Shown here: piece by piece, positions 7,729-15,600 of the stretch
Layout: each line of letters starts with the position of its first letter
Position numbering within the stretch: the first letter of the stretch is position 1
Origin: JBBDXA01 sp040902585
GTDB lineage: Bacteria > Planctomycetota > Phycisphaerae > Phycisphaerales > Phycisphaeraceae
Assembly (NCBI GenBank): GCA_040902585.1
Contig: JBBDXA010000137.1
Location: forward strand, 1 to 26,530
Reading direction: 5' to 3'
Length of the DNA stretch: 26,530 nt
Notes under the pieces: model-generated
Told to the model about the DNA's origin: nothing
Seen by the model: only the letters and a program-made list of their open reading frames with translations
The model's database searches: none
Position numbers and translations under genes: made by a program

Positions 7729-7841
7729 GAGCACCATCCCGACAGGGTGGTGCCATCGCGCACGCTCACCTGAATCGCTCGATGCATCGAAGACGCGGGG
7801 AGGCCGTTCGCGTGCAGCACCACCCTGTCGGGATGGTGCTC
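7729..7841. repeat. Perfect 25-bp inverted repeat between secreted-protein genes
   Basis: Arm 7729-7753 (begins GAGCACCATCCC) is the exact reverse complement of 7817-7841, separated by 63 bp. Each arm also contains an internal imperfect hairpin (CACCATCCC / GGGTGGTG). A central TCGATGCATCGA is itself a perfect palindrome. No transposase is present. It resembles a dispersed miniature element or REP-doublet. Confidence 0.85.
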
Positions 7842-7902
7842 TTCGTAACCGGTTCATTTCCCCGTACAATGTTGTTTAGCCCCGCCCCGCAGGAGTCACT
7901 TC

Positions 7903-10479
7903 ATGTTTCGCATGCCTTTTCTGGCCGGCGTTGTGTTTGTGTGTGCAACACCCCTTCTCGCTGCCCCTACCGCCCCCGCGAACAAACTCTCCCCCAGCGA
8001 GGTCGAGTTCTTCGAAAAGAAGGTGCGCCCGATCCTCGTCGCCAGTTGCTACGAGTGCCACGCGGCTGAGCACGAAGGCAAAGCAGTCAAAATCAAAGGC
8101 GGTCTTCGGCTCGATACGGCCGCGGGCGTCATGGCGGGCGGCGAGACGGGCGAAGCGATCGTGCCAGGCGAGTTCGACAAGGGGTTGCTCATCAAAGCCA
8201 TCCGCTGGACGGATAAAGACCTTCAGATGCCGCCCAAGACCAAGCTGAGCGATGAACAGATTCGCGTGCTGGAGCAATGGGTGAAGATGGGTGCACCGGA
8301 CCCGCGCACAGCCGAGCGGGCAGCTGCGATCAAAGTCGGCATCGACATCGAAGCGGGCAAAGCGTTCTGGGCGTTCGTCGCGCCGAAGAAGCAGGCGATG
8401 CCGAATGTGAAGGACCGCAACTGGGCCAAGTCGGACATCGATCAGATCATCCTCGCTTCTCTTGAAGCGAAGGGTCTGAAACCAGCGTGGGCGGCTGACA
8501 AGCTCACGCTCCTTCGCCGGGCGACTTACGATCTCACCGGCCTGCCGCCTTCGGAAGAAGAGATTCGCGGCTTCCTGAATGACACCTCCGCTGATGCGTT
8601 TGAGAAAGTGGTCGATCGTCTCCTTGCGTCAAATCACTTCGGCGAGCGCTGGGGTCGGCACTGGCTGGATATCGTGCGCTACGCCGAGTCCACGGGCATG
8701 AGCCGCAACTATCCGTACTCCTACGCCTGGCGCTATCGCGATTATGTGATCGATGCGTTCAACAAGGACAAGCCGTTCGATCAGTTCATCATGGAACAAC
8801 TCGCGGGCGACCTGTTGGAGCAGGAGTCAGGAGTCAGGGGACAGGAATCAGTCAATACAAAGCCCACCCACTCCCGTGGGTGGGTTCCTTCCACCCGCGA
8901 CGAGCGGCACATCGCCACCGGCTTCCTCGCGATGGGCCCCAAGGATCTGAACGAGCGCAACCAGCTTCAGTACACGATGGACAACGTGGATGAGCAGATC
9001 GACGTCGTTAGCCGCTCGCTATTGGCGCTGTCTGTGTCCTGCGCCCGTTGTCACGATCACAAGTTTGATCCGATTCCCACAGCCGACTACTACGCCGTCG
9101 CGGGCATCTTCCGTTCCACCGACATCCTGGCCGGTTACAACAGCAAACAGGGCGGCGGGAACAAGCAGAGCGGCGACAAGCTGATGTCGCTCACGGGTGA
9201 CCCCACCGAAGACTCACAGAGCGCGGACGACGCGAAGGCCGCCGAGCAGACGCGCAAGCGCATCGCGAAAGTCGAAGCTGATCTCGCGAAGACTGAGGCC
9301 CAGATGAAGGCACTTCAAGCCGAGGCGAAGAAGCCGAAGAAGGTCGCCGCGGACAAGAAGGCCGATGCGGCCGATGCGAAGCAGGAACTGGCAAAGCTGC
9401 GGCAGGACATCGCCAGGTTCCAGAACGAATTGAAAGCCTTGAAGAAGGATGCGCCCGATGACGCCCCTGTAAAGGGCAACTTCGCGATGGGCGTGCGCGA
9501 TCTCGCCAAGCCCACCGACACGCCGATCTACATCAAGGGCGAAGTGGATCGTCCCGGCAAGGTCGTGCCGCGCGGCGTACTCCAGGTCCTCACTACCAGC
9601 ACCCACGCCATTCCCGCCGACGCCTCCGGCCGGCTCGAACTCGCCCGCTGGATCGCCTCGCCCGACAACCCGCTCACCGCCCGCGTCATGGCCAACCGCA
9701 TCTGGCAGCATCTGTTCGGCGAAGGCATCGTCCGCACCGTGGATAACTTCGGCCTGACCGGCGAGAAGCCCAACAACCTCGCCCTGCTCGATCACCTGTC
9801 CCTGCGCCTCGTCGAGAAGAACTGGTCGATTAAAGGCGTGGTCAAGGAGATCATGCTCAGCCGGGCTTATCAGATGTCCAGCTCGTTCAACCAGGCGAAC
9901 TTCAACATCGACCCGGAGAACCGCCTCGTGTGGCGGCAGAATCAGCGGCGGCTTGAAGTCGAAGCCATTCGCGATGCGATGCTCTCAGCCAGCGGCACGC
10001 TCGATCTCTCCCCGCCGCAAGGCTCGCCGGTACAGAAGCTCGCCATCGGTGAGATCAACGGCAAGGGCAGCGCGTTTGACAGTGACAAGGCGCTGGCAGG
10101 CAAGCGCAGTGTGTACATTCCGATTGTGCGGTCGAGTCTGCCGGGGATGTTTGAGTTGTTCGACTTCGCGGAGCCGAGCATGGTCAATGGCGATCGTGAT
10201 GTGACCACGGTCGCGACTCAGGCGCTCTTCATGATGAACAGCAGCTTCGTGCTGGAGCAGTCCTCGGCGACGGCGGCGCGGCTGATGAAGGAGGAAGCGA
10301 AGGATGACGCGGCCCGCGTGGACCGGGCCTACATGCGAACGCTCGGCCGACCCGCTTCGAGCACGGAACGCGAGCGGGCGGTGAAGTTTGTGGAGAGTTA
10401 CGACAAGGATCGGGCCGCGGGGTGGACGGCGCTTTGTCAGGCGCTGTTTGCTTGTGCGGAGTTTCGGTATTTGAACTGA
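7903..10479 (+). CDS. Secreted DUF1549/DUF1553 (PSCyt1-PSCyt2-PSD1) protein
   Basis: 858 residues, exported (signal peptide MFRMPFLAGVVFVCATPLLA). Domain order follows the planctomycete family: a PSCyt1 c-type haem domain with CYECH at residue 49 and a QMPPK motif; DUF1549 (about 150-420), including GERWGRHWLDIVRYAES and a second C-x2-CH (CARCHDH, residue 380); a Lys/Ala/Glu coiled coil (about 435-525); and DUF1553 (about 560-850, LARWIASPDNPLTARVMANRIWQHLFGEGIVRT). The biochemical function is unproven; these proteins are usually paired with DUF1501 proteins and linked to polysaccharide or sulfatase loci. A good Shine-Dalgarno (AGGAG, 7891-7895) precedes the ATG, and TACAAT at 7865-7870 may be the -10 box. 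A repeat element is inserted in frame at about residues 307-328. Confidence 0.93.
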   Translation: MFRMPFLAGVVFVCATPLLAAPTAPANKLSPSEVEFFEKKVRPILVASCYECHAAEHEGKAVKIKGGLRLDTAAGVMAGGETGEAIVPGEFDKGLLIKAIRWTDKDLQMPPKTKLSDEQIRVLEQWVKMGAPDPRTAERAAAIKVGIDIEAGKAFWAFVAPKKQAMPNVKDRNWAKSDIDQIILASLEAKGLKPAWAADKLTLLRRATYDLTGLPPSEEEIRGFLNDTSADAFEKVVDRLLASNHFGERWGRHWLDIVRYAESTGMSRNYPYSYAWRYRDYVIDAFNKDKPFDQFIMEQLAGDLLEQESGVRGQESVNTKPTHSRGWVPSTRDERHIATGFLAMGPKDLNERNQLQYTMDNVDEQIDVVSRSLLALSVSCARCHDHKFDPIPTADYYAVAGIFRSTDILAGYNSKQGGGNKQSGDKLMSLTGDPTEDSQSADDAKAAEQTRKRIAKVEADLAKTEAQMKALQAEAKKPKKVAADKKADAADAKQELAKLRQDIARFQNELKALKKDAPDDAPVKGNFAMGVRDLAKPTDTPIYIKGEVDRPGKVVPRGVLQVLTTSTHAIPADASGRLELARWIASPDNPLTARVMANRIWQHLFGEGIVRTVDNFGLTGEKPNNLALLDHLSLRLVEKNWSIKGVVKEIMLSRAYQMSSSFNQANFNIDPENRLVWRQNQRRLEVEAIRDAMLSASGTLDLSPPQGSPVQKLAIGEINGKGSAFDSDKALAGKRSVYIPIVRSSLPGMFELFDFAEPSMVNGDRDVTTVATQALFMMNSSFVLEQSSATAARLMKEEAKDDAARVDRAYMRTLGRPASSTERERAVKFVESYDKDRAAGWTALCQALFACAEFRYLN
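8821..8884. repeat. Heptamer array plus 9-bp hairpin inserted in the DUF1549 gene
   Basis: Five consecutive 7-mers of CAGGAGT type cover 8821-8855. They are followed by a perfect hairpin with arms 8863-8871 (CCCACCCAC) and 8876-8884 and loop TCCC. The hairpin differs from the intergenic copy at 5043-5064 only in one loop base. It is translated as part of the DUF1549 domain just before HIATGFLAMGPK. Confidence 0.88.
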
Positions 10480-10530
10480 CGCGAACGTTGCAAGCATGCC
10501 CGACAACCCTTGAGCGTCTACGATAAAGGT

Positions 10531-10761
10531 ATGAACCATCCCATGACTCAAGCATTGGAAAAGGCATTCGGCGAGGCCGCCAAGCGCTCTGAAGCAGAGC
10601 AGGATGTACTCGCGTCATGGCTGCTCGCGGAACTCGCGGCGGAGAATGCCTTCGACCGCCGCATCGACCAGACCGCCAGCCGACTTACCGGTCTGGCGCA
10701 GCAGGCGCTCGATGAAGACGAAGCCGGAACCACCCGCGAACTGAACGCTGAGCAGGAATGA
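10531..10761 (+). CDS. Putative antitoxin of a RelE/ParE-type pair
   Basis: 76 residues from ATG 10531 (ATG 10543 is an alternative). Acidic and mostly helical (EQDVLASWLLAELAAENAFDRR, then a DEDEAGTTRELNAEQE tail), with no known DNA-binding motif I can identify. Its stop overlaps the next ATG by four bases (ATGA at 10758-10761), the usual translational coupling of an antitoxin-toxin pair. Small size, acidity and position upstream of a RelE/ParE-like gene are the whole case. Confidence 0.7.
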   Translation: MNHPMTQALEKAFGEAAKRSEAEQDVLASWLLAELAAENAFDRRIDQTASRLTGLAQQALDEDEAGTTRELNAEQE

Positions 10762-11027
10762 ACTCGAAGACTACCCGCGACTTTCGCGAGCAGCTTGCCG
10801 CCCTCCCGATCGCCGCCCGCAAACAGGCTCAGGAGGCGTATCGCCTTTTCGCAGCGGAGCCTTCCCACCCGGGACTGCACTTTAAGAAGGTGCATGACAG
10901 GCCGCCGATTTACTCCGCTCGGATCGGCATCGGATACCGGGCGCTGGGCGTGCTGAAAGATGACACAATCGTGTGGTTCTGGATCGGATCACACGCGGAC
11001 TACGACCGACTGCTGAACACACTTTGA
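10758..11027 (+). CDS. RelE/ParE-superfamily toxin
   Basis: 89 residues, basic. The pattern matches the small RelE/ParE/HigB fold: an N-terminal helical part (REQLAALPIAARKQAQEAYRLF) followed by strands with LHFKKVHDRPPIYSARIGIGYRALG and a final VWFWIGSHADYDRLL. The Lys, Arg and Tyr in KKV, YSARI and YRALG occupy places typical for mRNA-cleaving relatives, but I cannot tell a ribonuclease from a gyrase-targeting ParE. The start is coupled by ATGA overlap to the antitoxin. The pair lies between the DUF1549 and DUF1501 genes, which are normally adjacent, so it probably entered later. Confidence 0.8.
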   Translation: MNSKTTRDFREQLAALPIAARKQAQEAYRLFAAEPSHPGLHFKKVHDRPPIYSARIGIGYRALGVLKDDTIVWFWIGSHADYDRLLNTL

Positions 11028-11050
11028 AGCCAACACCCGGAAACACTCCC

Positions 11051-12484
11051 ATGGCGACTCCCTCCCTCTCCCGTCGTGACATGCTCAAGTCCGCCTCCTG
11101 TGGCTTCGGTTACCTCGCGCTCGCCGGACTCGCCACCGAAGCGGCGCGTGCCGAAACGCTTCGGGCCGACACGGCCCGGCTCGCTGAGTATGCCAACCCC
11201 CTCGCCGCACGCCCCGGCCACTTCCCCGTCAAAGCCAAGCGCGTCATCTTCCTCTTCATGCAGGGCGGCCCGTCCCACCTGGATACCTTCGACTACAAAC
11301 CCGCACTCGCCGCCAACGACGGCAAGACCGTCACCCTCACCGCCCGCACCCAGAACGACAAGGCCAGCGGCAAGCTCCTCGCCTCGCCCTTCAAGTTCAA
11401 ACGCTCCGGCCAGAGCGGCCTGCCCATCAGCGAAGTCTTCCCGCACCTGTCGCAGCACGCTGACGACATGTGCCTCATCAACTCGATGTACACCAACAGC
11501 CCGGCCCACCCGCAGGCCACCATCGAGATGCACACCGGCACTTCCCTCTTCGTCCGACCCAGCGTCGGCGCGTGGATGCTCTACGGCCTGGGCACCGTCA
11601 ACCAGAACCTGCCCGGCTTCATCACCATCAACGCACCCGATCGCCTCGGCGGCGCACAGAACTTCGGCTCCTCCTTCCTCCCCGCGTCCTACCAGGGCAC
11701 ACGCATCGGCGCTTCCGGGAAAGGCGGCACCGGGGGCGGTGACTTGCTCGGGCAGATCATCAAGAGCAAGAGTGACAGTGCCTCGCAGCGCAAGCAGCTT
11801 GACCTGTTGCAGGAGATGAATCGCGAACTGCTTCAGCGTTCGCCCGCCAATCCTGAACTCGAAGGCGTGATTGAAAGTTATGAACTGGCCTTCCGCATGC
11901 AGAGCGCGGTACCGCAGGTGCTGGATATTTCCAGTGAGCCGGAGAAGGTGCGCGAGATGTACGGCATCGGCAAGGGCGCGACCAGCAACTTCGGTACGCA
12001 ATGCCTGATGGCCCGCCGCCTCGCCGAGGCTGGCGTGCGCTACATCGAACTGCATCTGGGGGGCTGGGACCAGCACAACGGCCTCAAGGCCCGCATTACC
12101 GCCAACGCCGCCGCCATCGATCAACCCATTGCCGCCCTGCTTGCCGACTTGAAGCAGCGCGGCATGCTCGAGGAAACACTCGTCGTCTGGGGCGGCGAGT
12201 TCGGCCGCACCGCCCAGGGCCAGAGCACCGACGGCCGCAACCACAATGCCGCGGGCTTCACCTGCTGGATGGCGGGCGGCGGCGTCAAGGGCGGCATGCG
12301 TTACGGCGAGACGGATGAGTTCGGCTCCTACGCAGCCGTCAACAAAGTCCACACCCACGACCTGCACGCCACCCTGCTCCACATCATGGGCCTGGATCAC
12401 CAGCGCCTCACCTACAAGTACGGCGGGCGAGACTTCCGACTCACCGATGTGTACGGCAAGGTGGTGAAGGACATCATGGCGTGA
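11051..12484 (+). CDS. DUF1501 protein (Tat-exported)
   Basis: 477 residues. The N-terminus SRRDMLKSASCGFGYLALAGLA is a twin-arginine signal followed by a hydrophobic stretch. DUF1501 features follow: KRVIFLFMQGGPSHLDTFDYKP, SEVFPHLSQHADDMCLI, the His/Asp-rich GGWDQHNGL, WGGEFGRTAQG, GRNHNAAGFTCWMAGGGVKGG, and the terminal HDLHATLLHIMGLDH. This family is distantly related to alkaline phosphatases/sulfatases and is nearly always the partner of a DUF1549/DUF1553 protein. The ATG at 11051 fits the Tat motif; the open frame extends upstream into the toxin gene but without homologous residues. Its gene begins 23 bp after the toxin stop, so all four genes may share a transcript. Confidence 0.93.
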   Translation: MATPSLSRRDMLKSASCGFGYLALAGLATEAARAETLRADTARLAEYANPLAARPGHFPVKAKRVIFLFMQGGPSHLDTFDYKPALAANDGKTVTLTARTQNDKASGKLLASPFKFKRSGQSGLPISEVFPHLSQHADDMCLINSMYTNSPAHPQATIEMHTGTSLFVRPSVGAWMLYGLGTVNQNLPGFITINAPDRLGGAQNFGSSFLPASYQGTRIGASGKGGTGGGDLLGQIIKSKSDSASQRKQLDLLQEMNRELLQRSPANPELEGVIESYELAFRMQSAVPQVLDISSEPEKVREMYGIGKGATSNFGTQCLMARRLAEAGVRYIELHLGGWDQHNGLKARITANAAAIDQPIAALLADLKQRGMLEETLVVWGGEFGRTAQGQSTDGRNHNAAGFTCWMAGGGVKGGMRYGETDEFGSYAAVNKVHTHDLHATLLHIMGLDHQRLTYKYGGRDFRLTDVYGKVVKDIMA

Positions 12485-12658
12485 CACGCCCTTCACGGTC
12501 CCACAGCGCGTGCCACTGAACCGTGTCACCTTCGCCAACACTTCCTCAATCCCACATGAAGGTCGGCGGCGATCCCGCGCCGCGTCGTTATATTGTTTCA
12601 ACCGCCGGTCCTTTGATCGGCAACCATGAACCGTTCGTATCAAGCACAGGTCTTCACC

Positions 12659-15514
12659 ATGATTGAATCTTCTCGAAGGATCGGGCGCTGCATCGCTGTT
12701 GCCGCCCTGCTTATGTTCCTTACTTCTGCCGCTCACGCGCAGCATCCGCACCTGCCCGGCTTCGACCGCTTTCTCAGCGAGCCCGGCGCGGACCAAGCCG
12801 AGGCCGGCCGATTCCTCATCAACGAACTTCAATGCGTCGCCTGTCACACGACGGAGAAACCCGTCATCGACGGCATCGCGCCCAACCGCGCGCCGCTGCT
12901 GGGTGATGTCGGCGCGCGCCTCAAGCCGCAGTGGATCAAGGCTTATCTCGACGACCCGCAGAAGACCAAGCCCGGCACGCGCATGCCCGGCCCGCCGCAC
13001 GGCATCCCCGAACAGATGCTTCAGCAAGGTCACACCGCGCTGACGCATTACCTCGCCTCGCTCCAGGGCGACAAACCGCTTCCCGTCCTCATGGGCAAGA
13101 TCGCTGACGGAAAGAAACTCTTCAATGAGGTCGGATGCGCCGCCTGTCACACGCCGCTGGGTGATGAGGCGAGCGTGAAGGATGGCAAGTCCACCGTGCC
13201 GCTGCCTGACCTCGCGGCGAAATATCAGAACGCCTCCGCGCTGGCCGCGTTCCTCATGGAGCCGCACCGCTGGCGTCCCGCAGGCCGCATGCCGAAACTG
13301 AACCTGACGAAGGAGGAAGCGCTTTCGATCGCGGTGGCCTTCGGCCTGCCCGGCGGCGGAGCGCGCGTCGGCGTGCGCGACAGCGATGATGAGGCGCTTA
13401 AGAAGGCCGGGCTCGACAAGGAACTCGTCGCCGGTGTGTACTTCGAAATGTACCAAGGCTCGTGGAACGCGCTGCCGGAGTTCGATCGTCTCAAGCCTTC
13501 CGACGCCGGCTCCATCGCGAAGTTTGACATCAGCAAAGGCAACGGTGAGGACAACTTCGCCTTCCGTTTCCGCGGGTACATCGACATCCCCCGCGATGGC
13601 GTCTACACCTTCTACACGCACAGCGACGATGGCAGCAGGCTCGTCATCGGGCGCGACCTTGTCGTTGATAACGACCGCATTCAAGGCGGCACCGAGAAGG
13701 CCGGCTCGATCGAGTTGAAGAAGGGCCTGCACGCCATCACGGCCAGCTTCTTCGAAGCCCAGGGCGGCGAAGAGTTGGATGTGCGATGGGAAGGCCCGGG
13801 CATCAATAAGCAGAGCGTGCCCGCCAGGGTGCTCAGCCACAGCAAGACCGGCAAGTTCATCATCGGCTCTGACGCGAAGCCTGTGGAAGGTTTCGTCCCC
13901 GAACCCGCGCTCGTCGCCATCGGCAAGAAACTCTTCACGGACATCGGCTGCGCCACGTGCCATCAGATGAAGGAGAGCGACAAGCCTTCGCCGATGACGC
14001 TTCAGCCCAAATCGCTCGCCGCACTCAAAGGCATGACAGACAAAGGCTGCCTCGCGGAGAAGCCCACGGGCCACACCGTGAACTACTCGTTCTCGAAGGC
14101 TCAGCGCGAGGCGATTGTCGCAACCTTGAAAACCATCGACGTGCCCTCGCCGCTCGCGGCTTCGCACCGCATCGACCTCACCATGTCCACCCTCAACTGT
14201 TACGCCTGCCATTCGCGCGGCAGCAAGGGCGGCCCTGAAGAAGGCCACAAGAAGCACTTCACCGGCACCTACGATGACCTCGCGGACGAAGGCCGGTTGC
14301 CGCCGCATCTTGGCGATGTCGGCGCCAAGCTCACCGCCGGCTGGCTCAATGAGATTCTCACCAAAGGCACGAAGGTGCGGCCGTACATGAACACGCGCAT
14401 GCCGGTGTTCGGCTCGGCGGTGTCGCACCTGGTTGCGGACTTCGAAAAGGCTGACGCGATTGCGGCACCGGTTAGTGTGCCTGAGGTCTCGACGCGCGAT
14501 GCGATGAAGCATGGCCGCGAACTCGTAGGCACCGGCGGCATGGCGTGCGTGCAGTGTCACACGTTCGCCGGCAAGAAATCGCTCGGCCTGCCCGCGATGG
14601 ACCTTGCCTACATGCCGCAACGCCTGAAGCGCGAGTGGTTCGGGCGATATCTTCTTGATCCGGCGCGACTTCGTCCCGGCACGCGCATGCCGCAGTTCTG
14701 GCCGGAGGGCAAGAGCGTGCGCAGCGAGATTCTCGATGGCAAGACCGACGTGCAGATCGAAGCCCTGTGGCAATACCTGAGCAAAGGCAACGAAGCCCCG
14801 CCGCCGCCGGGCATCAACTCGGGCGAGATACTGCTCGTCGCCGAGACGGAAGCGGTGCTGTATCGCAACTTCATCGCGGGAGCGGGGCCGCGGGCGATCG
14901 GTGTGGGTTACCCCGGCAAGGTGAACATCGCGTGGGATGCGAACGTGTTCCGCCTCGCGCTGGCGTGGCATGGTGAGTTCATCGATGCGAGCAAGCACTG
15001 GGTCGACCGCGGCTCGGGCTTCCAGGGGCCATATGGTTACGACGTGCTCTCGTTCCCCGAGGCCGGCCCCTTTGCGCTGTTGCCTTCGATGGATTCCGTC
15101 TGGCCCATGGCGAAGAAGATCAACAACGTCACGAAGAGCGAAGGCTATGAGTTTGTCGGTTACCAGCTCGACAAGCTGCGCCGACCGACGTTCATGTACA
15201 CCTTCGGCAAGGATGTGAAGGTCAGCGAGTTCTACGAAGGCGTGCCGCCTGTGAATAAGCAAGGCGAGCCGGGCCTGAAGCGGACGATCACCATCGAACT
15301 GGCTGGCCCGGTGAAGGATTTGAATTTCCTCGCGGCGATTCATGGTTCGATCGAAGCGCAGAGCGATGGGTCGTTCGCGATCGGCAAGGAGTACAAGGTG
15401 AAGATCGATTCGCCGGTCAAGGCGCAATTGCGTCAGGCCGGCGGCAAGAAGGATGTGGTCGTGCCGATCACAGGCAACGGGAAGGTGACGATTGTTCTGA
15501 CTTATACGTGGTGA
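12659..15514 (+). CDS. Secreted pentahaem c-type cytochrome with PA14 domain
   Basis: 951 residues from ATG 12659, which gives a normal signal peptide (IAVAALLMFLTSAAHAQ); ATG 12626 would add 11 residues. Five C-x2-CH haem sites are visible: CVACH (about 59), CAACH (160), CATCH (431), CYACH (514) and CVQCH (630). A PA14-like beta domain sits between the second and third (about 260-395: VYFEMYQGSWNALPEFD, FRGYIDIPRDGVYTFYTHSDDGSRLVIG, DVRWEGPG), usually a carbohydrate-binding module. Residues 700-951 form a beta-rich C-terminal region without a recognised motif. A periplasmic electron-transfer or sugar-oxidation role is likely but unproven. TATATT at 12589-12594 may be the -10 box. Confidence 0.88.
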   Translation: MIESSRRIGRCIAVAALLMFLTSAAHAQHPHLPGFDRFLSEPGADQAEAGRFLINELQCVACHTTEKPVIDGIAPNRAPLLGDVGARLKPQWIKAYLDDPQKTKPGTRMPGPPHGIPEQMLQQGHTALTHYLASLQGDKPLPVLMGKIADGKKLFNEVGCAACHTPLGDEASVKDGKSTVPLPDLAAKYQNASALAAFLMEPHRWRPAGRMPKLNLTKEEALSIAVAFGLPGGGARVGVRDSDDEALKKAGLDKELVAGVYFEMYQGSWNALPEFDRLKPSDAGSIAKFDISKGNGEDNFAFRFRGYIDIPRDGVYTFYTHSDDGSRLVIGRDLVVDNDRIQGGTEKAGSIELKKGLHAITASFFEAQGGEELDVRWEGPGINKQSVPARVLSHSKTGKFIIGSDAKPVEGFVPEPALVAIGKKLFTDIGCATCHQMKESDKPSPMTLQPKSLAALKGMTDKGCLAEKPTGHTVNYSFSKAQREAIVATLKTIDVPSPLAASHRIDLTMSTLNCYACHSRGSKGGPEEGHKKHFTGTYDDLADEGRLPPHLGDVGAKLTAGWLNEILTKGTKVRPYMNTRMPVFGSAVSHLVADFEKADAIAAPVSVPEVSTRDAMKHGRELVGTGGMACVQCHTFAGKKSLGLPAMDLAYMPQRLKREWFGRYLLDPARLRPGTRMPQFWPEGKSVRSEILDGKTDVQIEALWQYLSKGNEAPPPPGINSGEILLVAETEAVLYRNFIAGAGPRAIGVGYPGKVNIAWDANVFRLALAWHGEFIDASKHWVDRGSGFQGPYGYDVLSFPEAGPFALLPSMDSVWPMAKKINNVTKSEGYEFVGYQLDKLRRPTFMYTFGKDVKVSEFYEGVPPVNKQGEPGLKRTITIELAGPVKDLNFLAAIHGSIEAQSDGSFAIGKEYKVKIDSPVKAQLRQAGGKKDVVVPITGNGKVTIVLTYTW

Positions 15515-15516
15515 GC

Positions 15517-15600
15517 CGAAATCGGAAATCGCAAATTCCAAACACCAAATCTCAAACAAGCTCCAAAAACAAAAATGCGAAATCTCCAATCTCAAATCAG
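15517..15600. repeat. A-rich short repeats (AAATC/CAAAT type) overlapping a start codon
   Basis: A purine-rich low-complexity block with repeated AAATC, CCAAA and CTCAAA units begins just after the cytochrome stop. It runs through the ATG at 15575 into the first eight or nine codons of the next gene. It is plainly unlike the GC-rich sequence around it. Similar blocks are common between planctomycete genes (recollection). Confidence 0.65.
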
